From JAVKFF01 sp040226215 (GTDB lineage Bacteria; Pseudomonadota; Alphaproteobacteria; DSM-16000; Inquilinaceae), in contig JAVKFF010000105.1 of assembly GCA_040226215.1 (NCBI GenBank), positions 1 to 34,531 on the forward strand: DNA of 34,531 nucleotides, read 5' to 3'. Positions 7,414 through 16,102 of this stretch are shown in pieces. The translations under genes were made by a program, and so were the position numbers. The first letter of the stretch is position 1; each line of letters starts with the position of its first letter. The notes beneath the pieces are model-generated. The model did no database searches. It saw only the letters and a program-made list of their open reading frames with translations, and was not told the origin of the DNA.

Positions 7414-8961
7414 TCAGTCCTCCGCCGGCGCGGGTATCCAGAGATAGGACCAGATTTCCGAGACGATGGTGCCGGCGTGCACGAGGTGGCAACGCATCTC
7501 CACCGGCTGGTCGTCCTCGGGCGTGAAGTCGAAGAAGGCGCGCCAGCCGCCGATCGGCGCGTTCGGAGTCGCTGTAACATTGTCGAGCGTGCCCCTCGAG
7601 ACCTCGACGACGGCATCCACGCCGGCATCTGCGGGAAATGCGCCGCCGGTGAAGTCGATGACGAAGGTACGGTGCGCGGCCTCCGCACGAAGCTCTTCCT
7701 GTCCGGGACGGATGCCCGCGCCCGCGCGACTGGAGCGCACACGGGCGATTTCGCCGTCCCGCGCCGGGTGGAAGGTGGTGTCCAGCCGGTAGGCGAGGTC
7801 GAGACGACGGCCCGCCACCGGCTGCGAGGCCGGCACGAAGTGGGCGACGATATTGTCGTTGATCTCGCTGATCGTCGGGATCTCGACCAGTTCGACGCTG
7901 CCTTCGCCGAAGCCGTGCCCCAGATCGGCCCACAGATCCGGTCGCAGCTCATAGCGCGCCTCGAGATCGAGGTAGTGATCGAAATCGCGATCCCTTTGCA
8001 GCAGGCCGAAGCCTGCCGGCGCCGGATCGATCAGCGAGGTGATCTGGAGCTGCCGCCGGTTCGAGAGCGGCCGCCAGATCCAGTCTCCATTGCCGTTGAG
8101 CATGCTGAGACCATCGGAATCGTGCACCTCCGGTCTGAAGTCGTCGAACTGTCGCGTTGCGAGTTCACCATGCCGGAACATACTGGTCATCGGCGCGAAG
8201 CCGAATTTTGCCCCGCGTCTCGGGAAGACCGCCGCCATCACCTCGCACGCCGTGCCATCACCAGGGGTCAGGACGAACTGGTAGGCGCCCGTCACCGAGG
8301 GGCCTTCGAGCAGTGCCCAGACGGTGAGGGAGCGGGTTTCACCATCCGGCGCCTCGATCCAGAAGGCGGAGAAGCGCGGGAACTCCTCGCCCGACGGCAG
8401 TCCTGTGTCGACGGTGATGCCGCGCGCGGAGATGCCGTAGCGTTGTCCCGCGCCGATCAGCCGGAAATAGCTTGCCCCGAGGAAGACCGCGAACTCGTCG
8501 CTCACGTCGGGTCGGTTGATCGGAAAGTGCACGCGAAAACCCGCATGACCTTGCGGCGGGACCACACTCTCGGGAATGTCGAGGGTGCCATAGTCGAAGC
8601 GGCCGGGGTCGAAATCGAGCGGCTCGACCATGTCGTTGCGAACCAGGCCGAGCTGGACCGGTTCGAGGAAGAAATGCCCCGGGTGGAAGAGCTGGAGCGA
8701 AAAGCGCGAGCCGCCCAGCGGAATGGCCCGGTCCGGGCGATAGCGAATCTGGCGCAGCGCGTCATAGTCCAGCTCCCGCCAGAAGTCCGCCACGACGCGC
8801 TCGGGCATCCTCGGCTCCTCCATCGACAGGGCTCTCGCCTGCTCCGACAATGCCTCGAATCCACCCCACGGCGTTGGCTGGGCGGCGCTGCCACGCCAGG
8901 CGCCGGGGAGGCCGATGACCGTGCCTCCGGCGATGGCCTGCAAGACCTGGCGACGTCGCAT
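7414..8961 (-). CDS. opgD: Periplasmic glucan biosynthesis protein OpgD/OpgG
   Basis: A 515-residue MdoG/OpgG-family protein needed for osmoregulated periplasmic glucan backbones. Recognised segments include FWRELDYDALRQIRYRP, ASYFRLIGAGQRYGISARG, SMFRHGE and WIWRPLSNRRQL. The start at 8961 is chosen because AAGGAG lies 10 nt upstream and the protein then opens with MRRRQVLQAIAGG, a twin-arginine signal, with likely cleavage after SAA near residue 27. A Tat signal is the usual mark of OpgD rather than OpgG, but a lone homologue could fill either role. No glucosyltransferase OpgH lies in this window. Confidence 0.9.
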   Translation of the reverse strand: MRRRQVLQAIAGGTVIGLPGAWRGSAAQPTPWGGFEALSEQARALSMEEPRMPERVVADFWRELDYDALRQIRYRPDRAIPLGGSRFSLQLFHPGHFFLEPVQLGLVRNDMVEPLDFDPGRFDYGTLDIPESVVPPQGHAGFRVHFPINRPDVSDEFAVFLGASYFRLIGAGQRYGISARGITVDTGLPSGEEFPRFSAFWIEAPDGETRSLTVWALLEGPSVTGAYQFVLTPGDGTACEVMAAVFPRRGAKFGFAPMTSMFRHGELATRQFDDFRPEVHDSDGLSMLNGNGDWIWRPLSNRRQLQITSLIDPAPAGFGLLQRDRDFDHYLDLEARYELRPDLWADLGHGFGEGSVELVEIPTISEINDNIVAHFVPASQPVAGRRLDLAYRLDTTFHPARDGEIARVRSSRAGAGIRPGQEELRAEAAHRTFVIDFTGGAFPADAGVDAVVEVSRGTLDNVTATPNAPIGGWRAFFDFTPEDDQPVEMRCHLVHAGTIVSEIWSYLWIPAPAED

Positions 8962-9144
8962 GCTGTCACTGCTCCTTCGAGGCTTGATCCCGTCCGCGCT
9001 GTGCGTCGCGTCGGGAAGATCGACGGGTGCTTGTTCCGCCACCGGAATGCGGCGGCGGCGGTGTGGCCATCGCCGAGGTAGGCGCTGGCACAGTGGATCG
9101 CAACCGTGCCGGGGATTTTCTATGCCGGCTTATCACCCTTTGGC

Positions 9145-9162
9145 CCGCCGGCATGCCGGCGG
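9145..9162. promoter_or_regulatory. Perfect 18-bp palindrome upstream of the first kinase
   Basis: Two 9-bp arms, CCGCCGGCA and TGCCGGCGG, meet with no spacer. It lies 66 bp before the kinase start at 9229, and about 180 bp before opgD on the other strand. Its form suits a dimeric DNA-binding protein, or a short hairpin in RNA. No T-run follows, so it is not a typical terminator. Confidence 0.4.
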
Positions 9163-9228
9163 CGATACGTACTGCCATGAAGCGGGGGTTGCCGCTAGAA
9201 TGGTGACGTGCGGACAACCGGTGATGCG

Positions 9229-11871
9229 ATGAGTCTCTGGCTTTCAGACGACAGCTTGCTCCACGCGTTCCTCGAGTCGGCATCCTACCCGGTGCTGATC
9301 CTCGGTGGCGATGCCGGTCCCGATTCGGGGGAAATCGTTCGTGCCAACGCACACGCGGTGGCGTTCTTCGGCCTCGAGGGTGGCGGACCGTCGGCGACGA
9401 CCCTTTCGCGGCACCTCGGCCATGCGCTTTTCGGTGACATCCAGCGTCGCTGCAGGCCATCGGTATCGCTATTGCGGTCGTGGCGCGATGAGTCCCTCGT
9501 CGCGGTGCTGGCCACGGCGAGTCGTGGCGACCGGCCGCTCTGGGTCATCACGATTCCCGAACGGACGCCACCGCGCAACCCGCTCGATGTCGCGGAAAGC
9601 GAGCTGATCGATGCGCTTCCGGTGGCGACGATCGTGCATCGCGACGGCATGCCTCTCCAGGTCAATTCGGCCGCCGTCAGCCTGGCCGGCGGGATTGCCA
9701 GCGAGTTCCTGGCCCGCGGCCACATTTTCGGCTTTCTGCCGCACGACGTGCCGCGGACATTCGCCCGAGGCGCCGATTTCGAGGGGGCCTGCTTCACCCA
9801 GGGAGGCGAGCGGCGGTCGGCCAGTTTCCGACAGTCGCCGCTTGAGTCGAACGGCCGGAAGCTCTCGCTCCTGTCCGTCTCGCCAGGCAGCGCCAGCAGC
9901 GATGCCTTTCGCACCGAAGGCCTGCTCAGGGAGGCGATCGACAACCTCTCCGACACCTTCATCCTTTACGATTCGGAGGACCGGGTGGTGCTGACCAACC
10001 GGCGCTTCCACCAGGCGTTTCCCTTCCTTCCGGAGCAAGACGCGATCGTCGGCATGACCATGCGGGAAGTCGTGTCCGGCAGCGTACGGGCCGGTTCCGT
10101 CACCGACCCTACCTACGATCCCGAGCACGCCGAGGAATGGATCGACAGCTTCCTCGCCCGGCGCACGGCCATGCCGATCTATCTGGAGGAGGACCGCTGG
10201 CCCGACGGCCGCTGGGATCTCGTCAAGGATCAACGCCTCTCCTCAGGCGCGTTCGTCTCGGTCCGGACCGACATCACGGACCGCAAGCGGGCCGAGATCG
10301 CTCTGCGCCACCACGAACTCACCCTGGAGAGCGAACTCGCCGAGCGGACCAAGCACCTGGAGGCGGTTCTCACCAACATGGCCCAGGGCGTCATCGTGCT
10401 CGACCCTGATCTCCGTGTCGTCCTGACAAATCCCGGCCTGCACGAGATCATCGGCTATCCCCCGGAGCTGGGTCAGCGGGGCACGCATGTCGGCGAACTT
10501 ATCCGCGATCGCATCCGCAAGGGGATCGTGCTGCCCGGGGAAGAGGAAATCGATCTCGACGAGGAGGGGCTGATCGAGCGTCGTCTGGAGGCGTACCGCC
10601 AGCTCAAGCGGGAGACCTATGCCCAGTGGTATCCGAGCGGCCGGCTGATCGAGACGCGACGCCAGAAGCTGGCCGACGGGTCGATCATCTGTACCTTCAC
10701 CGACATCACCGAGCAGGCGGAGGCGGAGGCCGAGCTGACCCGGCAGCGTGAGGCGCTTTATCAGAGCGAGAAGCTGTCCGCGCTCGGCATGCTGCTGGCG
10801 GGCGTGGCGCACGAGCTGAACAATCCTCTCTCGGTGGTATTGGGCCAATCCTCGATGCTGGAGGATCGTCTCAAGGATGCCAAGCTCCAGGACCGGGCGC
10901 GGCGGGCGCGTATCGCCGCCGAGCGCTGCATCAAGATAGTCAAGACCTTCCTCGCCATGGCGCGCGGCGAACCGGGCCTGAGGCGGGACCTGGAGGTCAA
11001 CGCGATCGTCCGCCAGGCGGTCGAGATCGCCGGCTACCAGGTCGATGGCATGGGCGTGACGACCGTCAAGCGGCTGGCCGACGCGCTGCCGGCCATCGAG
11101 GGAGACCCCGACCAGATTACACAAGTCGTCGTGAACCTCATGCTCAACGCCGCCCAGGCGATGAGCGAGGAGGCCGGTCGGCGCGTCCTGACGGTGGAGA
11201 CGGGCCATCTGGCGGAGTCACGCCAGGTGGAGATCGTGGTCTCCGACACCGGGCCGGGCGTGCCGGCCGATCTGCGGCGACGGATCTTCGATCCGTTCTT
11301 CACCACAAAGCCGATGGGTGTGGGGACCGGCATCGGTCTTGCCATGTGCCATGGCATGGTCGCCGCGCATGGCGGTACGATAACGGTCGAGGACGCGGTG
11401 GGCGGCGGCGCCTGCTTCCGGGTACGCCTGCCCACCGTGCTGTCGCCCGCGCAGGAGGAAGAAGCGGCGGGCACGACCGGCGAGACGGGCATGAGCACCG
11501 GCCGCATCCTGATCGTCGACGACGAGGCCGAGATCGCCGAGATCGCCGCGGCCTTCCTGCGCCGCTGCGGCTTCGAGCCCGTCACCACGAGTGCCGGGCG
11601 CACCGCGCTCGAGATCCTGGAGGACGGCGGTATCGACGCCGTCCTCTGCGATCTGCGCATGCCGGACCTGGACGGGCCGGCAATCTGGGCGGAGATCGAG
11701 AAGCGCTGGCCGGCGCTGCGATCCCGGGTGATCTTCGCAACCGGCGACATGCTCTCCGAGCGCAATCTGCGCTTCCTCGAACGCACAGGCTGTCCCTGCC
11801 TGGAGAAGCCATTCACACCCGAGGACCTTTGCCGGCTCGTGAGGGATTGCCTGACCGAACCCGTCGCCTGA
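9229..11871 (+). CDS. Soluble PAS-domain hybrid histidine kinase (first of two)
   Basis: An 880-residue sensor kinase without membrane segments, so cytoplasmic. Order: two weak PAS-like modules in about residues 1-215, PAS near 232-350 ending VRTDITDRKRAE, PAS near 377-495 ending TFTDITEQAEAE, HisKA with His528 in GVAHELNNPL, HATPase (N box NLMLNAAQAM, G1 DTGPGVP near 673, FTTKP, GTGIGLA), and a C-terminal receiver from about 759 with phosphoacceptor Asp808 (CDLRMPDLDG). The ATG at 9229 has GGTGA just upstream; GTG 9208 would add seven residues. The kinase and receiver closely resemble the protein at 12544-15207, so they are paralogues. The receiver ends the protein, so signalling probably passes through a phosphorelay or feedback. 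Confidence 0.92.
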   Translation: MSLWLSDDSLLHAFLESASYPVLILGGDAGPDSGEIVRANAHAVAFFGLEGGGPSATTLSRHLGHALFGDIQRRCRPSVSLLRSWRDESLVAVLATASRGDRPLWVITIPERTPPRNPLDVAESELIDALPVATIVHRDGMPLQVNSAAVSLAGGIASEFLARGHIFGFLPHDVPRTFARGADFEGACFTQGGERRSASFRQSPLESNGRKLSLLSVSPGSASSDAFRTEGLLREAIDNLSDTFILYDSEDRVVLTNRRFHQAFPFLPEQDAIVGMTMREVVSGSVRAGSVTDPTYDPEHAEEWIDSFLARRTAMPIYLEEDRWPDGRWDLVKDQRLSSGAFVSVRTDITDRKRAEIALRHHELTLESELAERTKHLEAVLTNMAQGVIVLDPDLRVVLTNPGLHEIIGYPPELGQRGTHVGELIRDRIRKGIVLPGEEEIDLDEEGLIERRLEAYRQLKRETYAQWYPSGRLIETRRQKLADGSIICTFTDITEQAEAEAELTRQREALYQSEKLSALGMLLAGVAHELNNPLSVVLGQSSMLEDRLKDAKLQDRARRARIAAERCIKIVKTFLAMARGEPGLRRDLEVNAIVRQAVEIAGYQVDGMGVTTVKRLADALPAIEGDPDQITQVVVNLMLNAAQAMSEEAGRRVLTVETGHLAESRQVEIVVSDTGPGVPADLRRRIFDPFFTTKPMGVGTGIGLAMCHGMVAAHGGTITVEDAVGGGACFRVRLPTVLSPAQEEEAAGTTGETGMSTGRILIVDDEAEIAEIAAAFLRRCGFEPVTTSAGRTALEILEDGGIDAVLCDLRMPDLDGPAIWAEIEKRWPALRSRVIFATGDMLSERNLRFLERTGCPCLEKPFTPEDLCRLVRDCLTEPVA

Positions 11872-11882
11872 GTTCGCCCCGA

Positions 11883-11931
11883 GATACACGGCTGAAACAA
11901 TTCGGTGCCGCCGGCGCAATCGCGCGGAAAC
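11883..11931. repeat. 49-nt repeat, copy A, before the DUF1127 gene
   Basis: This stretch aligns without gaps to 16009-16057, with 39 of 49 positions identical by my count. Shared blocks are GATACA, GGCTGAAAC, GCAATC and CGGAAAC. Two GAAAC boxes start at 11894 and 11927, 33 bp apart. It begins 12 nt after the kinase stop and ends 94 nt before the DUF1127 start, so it is probably a promoter or regulator-binding element. Confidence 0.6.
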
Positions 11932-12025
11932 TTCGCGCGGCTATCACTGCGCATCACCGGCCCCCAAGAGGTCCGGGCAACGACAAGCACCCGTCAACCC
12001 ATCAGTCGTCTCCAGGAGAGAAGTC

Positions 12026-12259
12026 ATGTCCAGTCACGTTCACAAAGCCCATATGGGGAGCTTTGCCACTGCATCATCGGGATGGATGAGCGAGTTCCAG
12101 CGCGTCATGCGCGTCGTCGCCAAGCCCGTGAACCGGTGGCGTCAGCACCGCAACGCCATCCGCGCGCTGTCCTCGATGACCGATTCCCAGTTGAAGGATA
12201 TCGGCCTGCATCGTTCGGAGATCGTCTGGGCCGTCCGCGGGCGGCTTCTCGATCGCTGA
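12026..12259 (+). CDS. DUF1127 (YjiS-like) small protein
   Basis: A 77-residue protein whose C-terminal half is a DUF1127 domain: WRQHRNAIRALSSMTDSQLK, then DIGLHRSEI. Small arginine-rich DUF1127 proteins are common in alphaproteobacteria; longer ones like this have been linked to RNA-related and phosphate or stress phenotypes, but the role here is unknown. AGGAG stands about 8 nt before the ATG. It lies alone between two hybrid kinases, with a repeat element upstream and a good terminator downstream, so it is likely an independent and regulated transcript, perhaps an output of the neighbouring two-component system. Confidence 0.9.
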   Translation: MSSHVHKAHMGSFATASSGWMSEFQRVMRVVAKPVNRWRQHRNAIRALSSMTDSQLKDIGLHRSEIVWAVRGRLLDR

Positions 12260-12319
12260 TGATCGGTGACGCGGCCCGGAAGCCGCCCGGGACAGCAACG
12301 ATCGCGCAACTCCCCTGAG

Positions 12320-12357
12320 CGGGCCGATGACAGCACGTCGTCGGCCCGTCTCGCTTT
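12320..12357 (+). terminator. Rho-independent-like terminator after the DUF1127 gene
   Basis: CGGGCCGATGAC (12320-12331) pairs with GTCGTCGGCCCG (12337-12348) over 12 bp, with one U-G wobble and a 5-nt loop. TCTCGCTTT follows. It ends about 60-100 nt after the DUF1127 stop. Confidence 0.65.
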
Positions 12358-12397
12358 GGAATCGCGAAATAGGTGCGCCGTGCAGCTATGGCGATCC

Positions 12398-12448
12398 TGA
12401 AACATTAGAAACATTGAGCCGGCCGAGCCGTTATGGTTCAGAAACATT
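12398..12448 (+). promoter_or_regulatory. Three WGAAACATT boxes upstream of the second kinase
   Basis: TGAAACATT (12398-12406) and AGAAACATT (12407-12415) are in tandem, and a third AGAAACATT is at 12440-12448. GAAAC starts at 12408 and 12441 are 33 bp apart, the same spacing as in both 49-nt repeats. First and third boxes are 42 bp apart, about four helical turns. This suits direct-repeat binding by an OmpR-type regulator; one is encoded at 15269-15982. Confidence 0.45.
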
Positions 12449-12543
12449 TCTCACCCTATCATCCTACCCGAAACGATGTCCGTTTCGCCCGTCGCGAGTG
12501 TTCGCGAGAATCGCCCAGCGGGGGGAAGGGGAGTGGAGGTGCG

Positions 12544-15207
12544 ATGATGGGAGCAGTGCCGTCGGGTGCGGACGATCTGCTTCGCATCGCCGTGGCGCAT
12601 TCGCCGACCATCTACTATGTCGCCCGCTTCGAGGGCGCGCGCGAAACCCGGTTCATTTCTGAGAATGTCGAGGCGATCACCGGATTCAGCCCCGCGCGCT
12701 TCACGGAAAGCGCCGGGTTCGGTATCGGCCTGATCCATGGCGACGACCGCGCACGCTACAGTCGCGTGATCGACCGGCTGGCCGAGACGCCGCACGCCAC
12801 CATCGAGTATCGCCTGTCCAACAGCGATGGCGGCTACCAGTGGTTCCGCGACGACCTGAAACTGGTCGAGGCCGACGATGGCGGCGGAGAGACGCTCTTT
12901 GTCGGCTGCATGCAGGACATCACCCGCGAACGGCTCGCCGAGGCGCATCTTGACGATGCGCTGGCCATGGTCTCCGCCCTTGTCAGCTCGGCGCTCGATG
13001 CCGTCATCACGGTCGACGACGCCGGCGTGATCCGGGAGTTCAATCCGGCGGCGGAAGCCATGTTCGGCTACGCCCGGGACGAGGCGGTCGGCCAGGACAT
13101 GGCCGCGCTGCTGATCCCCGAGAGCTATCGCGCCAAGCACGAAGCCGGAATGCAGCGCTTCCGCCGCACCGGCGAGGCGACGGTGGCCAACCGGCGGATC
13201 GTGGCCGAAGCGATGCGCCGCGACGGCAGCGTCTTTCCGTGCGAACTGACCATCGCCGACACGATGATCGACGACCGCACCATCTTTATCGGCGAGATCC
13301 GCGACATCAGCGACCGCATCGCCGCGCAGGAAGAGCGCGACCGCATGCTCGAGGTGCTGCAGTCGACCGTGGACAGCATCCCGGCGGGTATCTGCATCAC
13401 CGATCCGGACGACCGCATCACCCTCTGCAACACAGCCTTCGCCGCGCTTTACAACTGCGGCACGCAGGAGATGATGGGGCTGACGCGCGACGACACCATG
13501 CGCCGCCTGCTGCCACGGGTGGAGACCATTGACGGCAGGCCCGCCGATGCCTCCCCGGATGGCCTGAAGGCGCTGGTGACGAAGGTGCGCGGCGCGCCGG
13601 AGAAGCCGGTCGAGCTGCGCCTCAAGGACGGCACCTCGTGGCTGATCTGGGGGACGCGGCGCGAGGACGGCACGATCATCAACGTGCGCACCGACATCAC
13701 ACCGATCAAGCAGGCCGAGGACGCGGCGCGGGAGACGGCCGGGCTGATCCGCTGCATCGTCGAGTCCAGCCCGGTGCCGCTCGGCATGACCCGGGCGCGC
13801 TCCAGCGAGGTGATCTACGAGAGTCCGGCCTCGGCGGAGCTGTTCGGCCGCAACGGCTCCGGCATCGCTTTCTATGCCATCGACAATTTCGTCAACCGCG
13901 CCGACCGCGACCGCTATCTGGACCTGTTGCAGGGCGCCGGGCGGGTCGACGATTTCGAGGTCGAGATGAAGCGCTCTGACGGCAGCCGCTTCTGGGCCTC
14001 GCTGTCCTCGCAGATCGTGCAGTTCCAGGGCGAGCCGGTGATCGTCTCCTCCAGCTTCGACCTGACCGAGCGCAAGCGCATCGACAACGAGCTCAGCAAG
14101 CAGCGCGACGCGCTCTACCAGAGCGAGAAGCTGGCCGCGCTGGGCGAGATGTTGGCCTCGGTGGCGCACGAGTTGAACAACCCGCTGTCGATCGTCGTCG
14201 GCCAGGCCCTGCTGCTGCGCGAGCTGGCGGCCGATCCGTCGATCGCCGACCGCGCTGAGAAGATCGGCAAGGCGGCGGACCGCTGCGCCCGCATCGTCAA
14301 GACCTTCCTGGCCATGGCGCGCGAGGGACCCAAGCGTAACGACGTGATCGACCTGCGCAACGTCATCATGATGGCGGTCGAGGCGACGCAGTACGCGCTC
14401 AAGGTCTCCGACGTCGATCTGACGCTGGATATCGAGGACGACCTGCCGGCGGTGCTCGGCGACGCCGACCAGCTGGCCCAGGTGTTCACCAACCTGCTGT
14501 TCAACGCCGAGCAGGTGCTGCGCAACATCTCGACCGCCCGCAAGGTGCTGATCCGCGTGCGCAGCGGGCCGGAGGGCCTGCTGGTCTCGGTGCGCGACAA
14601 CGGGCCCGGCATGTCCCAGGATGTCAAGCGACGGATCTTCGAGCCCTTGTTCACCACCAAGGATGTCGGCGCGGGCACCGGCATCGGTCTGGCGCTGTGC
14701 CACCGCATCGTCGACGCCCATGGCGGCCGCATCACGGTGAAGAGCACGCCCGGCGGCGGCGCCACCTTCCGGGTCCGCCTGCCGGCTCTGCAGGGCAAGG
14801 CGAGCGCGGTCGCGGACAATCCCGCCGCGCGCGTGCCGCGCAAGCTCGCCCGCCGCGCCCTGGTCATCGACGACGAGCCGGATGTCGGGGAGATCATCGG
14901 CACCTTCCTGCGCGGCGAGGGCTTCCGCGTCGACGTGGTGAAGTCCGGCATCGAGGCGCTGAACCGGATCGCCCGCACCGACTACGACGCCATCATCAGC
15001 GATCTGCGGATGCCGCTGCTGGACGGGCCGCGCCTGTTCGACCACCTCTCCGAGCGCTTTCCCAAGATGATCAAGCGGCTCGGTTTCGTCACCGGCGACA
15101 CGATCTCCGACAGCGCCCAGAAATTCCTTCGCCGGGCCGGCTGTCCGCATATCGAAAAACCGGTGACCAAGGAGGATCTCCGGCGCATCATCGCCGAACT
15201 GGTCTGA
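12544..15207 (+). CDS. Soluble PAS-domain hybrid histidine kinase (second of two)
   Basis: An 887-residue cytoplasmic sensor. Four PAS modules: about 8-125 (PAS-3 type, ending QDITRERLAEA), 135-255, 265-395 (ending VRTDITPIKQAE) and 402-515 (ending FDLTERKRID). Then HisKA with His542 (SVAHELNNPL), HATPase (NLLFNAEQVL, DNGPGMS, GTGIGLA), and a C-terminal receiver with Asp820 (SDLRMPLLDG). The second PAS resembles FixL, with His199 in YRAKHEAGMQRF and Arg217/218 before IVAEAMRRDG. GGAGGT just upstream supports ATG 12544 (or 12547); an upstream in-frame ATG at 12433 falls inside the regulatory boxes and is rejected. An OmpR-type regulator follows after 61 nt and is the likely partner. Confidence 0.93.
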   Translation: MMGAVPSGADDLLRIAVAHSPTIYYVARFEGARETRFISENVEAITGFSPARFTESAGFGIGLIHGDDRARYSRVIDRLAETPHATIEYRLSNSDGGYQWFRDDLKLVEADDGGGETLFVGCMQDITRERLAEAHLDDALAMVSALVSSALDAVITVDDAGVIREFNPAAEAMFGYARDEAVGQDMAALLIPESYRAKHEAGMQRFRRTGEATVANRRIVAEAMRRDGSVFPCELTIADTMIDDRTIFIGEIRDISDRIAAQEERDRMLEVLQSTVDSIPAGICITDPDDRITLCNTAFAALYNCGTQEMMGLTRDDTMRRLLPRVETIDGRPADASPDGLKALVTKVRGAPEKPVELRLKDGTSWLIWGTRREDGTIINVRTDITPIKQAEDAARETAGLIRCIVESSPVPLGMTRARSSEVIYESPASAELFGRNGSGIAFYAIDNFVNRADRDRYLDLLQGAGRVDDFEVEMKRSDGSRFWASLSSQIVQFQGEPVIVSSSFDLTERKRIDNELSKQRDALYQSEKLAALGEMLASVAHELNNPLSIVVGQALLLRELAADPSIADRAEKIGKAADRCARIVKTFLAMAREGPKRNDVIDLRNVIMMAVEATQYALKVSDVDLTLDIEDDLPAVLGDADQLAQVFTNLLFNAEQVLRNISTARKVLIRVRSGPEGLLVSVRDNGPGMSQDVKRRIFEPLFTTKDVGAGTGIGLALCHRIVDAHGGRITVKSTPGGGATFRVRLPALQGKASAVADNPAARVPRKLARRALVIDDEPDVGEIIGTFLRGEGFRVDVVKSGIEALNRIARTDYDAIISDLRMPLLDGPRLFDHLSERFPKMIKRLGFVTGDTISDSAQKFLRRAGCPHIEKPVTKEDLRRIIAELV

Positions 15208-15268
15208 GGCGCCGCCCGACCGGGACCACCGGCGCCGTCATCCCGAAGGAAGGCCTAAACGCGCAAGC

Positions 15269-15982
15269 ATGGACAAGGGAGCCAGCATCGTCGTCGTCGA
15301 TGACGAACCGGATATCCGCGACACCTTCGCGGAATATCTGACGCTGAACGGCTACCAGGTGACGGCGGTGGAATCGGCCGCGGCGCTGCGCCGCCATTTG
15401 GCGGAAGGCGGGGCGCCGGACCTGATCATCCTCGATCTCGCCATGCCGGGGGAGGACGGGCTGTCGCTGGCCCGGCACCTGAAGGAGAATTCGGCCATCG
15501 CCATCATCATGGTGACCGGTGCCGGCGAGGTGATCGACCGCATCATCGGCCTGGAGATCGGCGCCGACGACTACCTGGCCAAGCCGGTCGATCTGCGCGA
15601 ACTGCTGGCACGGGTGAAGGCGGTGTTGCGGCGTACGCGCGGACGCGCGCGGGCGGTGGGCCAGGCTGGCGGCAACGAGGTGTCGTTCGGTCGCTGCCGG
15701 CTCAATCTCGACACCCGCAAGCTCTATGACGGGGAGGGCAGGGAAATCGCCCTGACGGCCATGGAGTTCGACCTGCTGAAGGCCTTTGCCGAGAACCCCA
15801 ACCGGGTGCTTACCCGCGACCAGCTCCTCGATCTGGCGCACAACAAGGACTGGGAGCCGTTCGACCGATCGATCGACATCCGCATCACGCGGATCCGCCG
15901 CAAGATCGAGAGCGATCCGTCGAAGCCGTCGATCATCCGCACCGTTCGCGGCGCCGGATACATGTTCGCCTCCGATGGCTGA
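15269..15982 (+). CDS. OmpR/PhoB-family response regulator
   Basis: A 237-residue two-domain regulator. Receiver: acidic pair Asp11/Asp12, phosphoacceptor Asp56 in LIILDLAMPG, Lys105 in AKPVD. A winged-helix DNA-binding domain follows from about residue 135, with ALTAMEFDLLKAFAENPNRV, LTRDQLLDLAHNK and the C-terminal hairpin IIRTVRGAGYMF. Such proteins bind direct repeats upstream of promoters after phosphorylation. It follows the second hybrid kinase by 61 nt, probably in the same transcript. The ribosome site is weak. The GAAAC box pairs around this cluster are candidate targets. Confidence 0.93.
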   Translation: MDKGASIVVVDDEPDIRDTFAEYLTLNGYQVTAVESAAALRRHLAEGGAPDLIILDLAMPGEDGLSLARHLKENSAIAIIMVTGAGEVIDRIIGLEIGADDYLAKPVDLRELLARVKAVLRRTRGRARAVGQAGGNEVSFGRCRLNLDTRKLYDGEGREIALTAMEFDLLKAFAENPNRVLTRDQLLDLAHNKDWEPFDRSIDIRITRIRRKIESDPSKPSIIRTVRGAGYMFASDG

Positions 15983-15990
15983 CACACGAA

Positions 15991-16031
15991 CGGAATGTTT
16001 CGGCGCCTGATACAGGGCTGAAACCATTCCG
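15991..16031 (+). other. Hairpin overlapping repeat copy B
   Basis: CGGAATGTTTC (15991-16001) pairs with GAAACCATTCCG (16020-16031) with a single bulged base, around an 18-nt loop. It starts 8 nt after the response-regulator stop and could end that transcript, or create an inverted pair of GAAAC boxes for protein binding. No T-run follows. The matching left arm is absent from repeat copy A. Confidence 0.4.
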
Positions 16032-16057
16032 CGCCCCCCGGGCAATCAGTCGGAAAC
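16009..16057. repeat. 49-nt repeat, copy B, before the pseudo-hydrolase gene
   Basis: Ungapped match to 11883-11931 at 39 of 49 positions. GAAAC boxes start at 16020 and 16053, again 33 bp apart. It ends 45 nt before the ATG at 16103, the right distance for a promoter or activator site. Copies A and B form direct repeats around the DUF1127, second-kinase and regulator genes. Confidence 0.6.
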
Positions 16058-16102
16058 CACACCACCGTAAAACCTTCCTCCAGCATCTCAGTGGAGGCGG
16101 TC

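Noticed and set aside
9086..9103. A sigma-54-like TGGCAC...GC sequence before the first kinase
   Set aside because: GG and GC are one base too far apart for a -24/-12 promoter, and no sigma-54 activator domain is encoded here.
12433..12543. Upstream in-frame ATG as start of the second kinase
   Set aside because: It lies among the GAAACATT boxes, lacks a ribosome site, and adds an unlike peptide; GGAGGT favours 12544.
12451..15150. An 899-codon open frame opposite the second kinase
   Set aside because: It mirrors the kinase gene, is rich in Ala, Arg, Asp and His, shows no domain, and is the usual antisense artefact of high GC.
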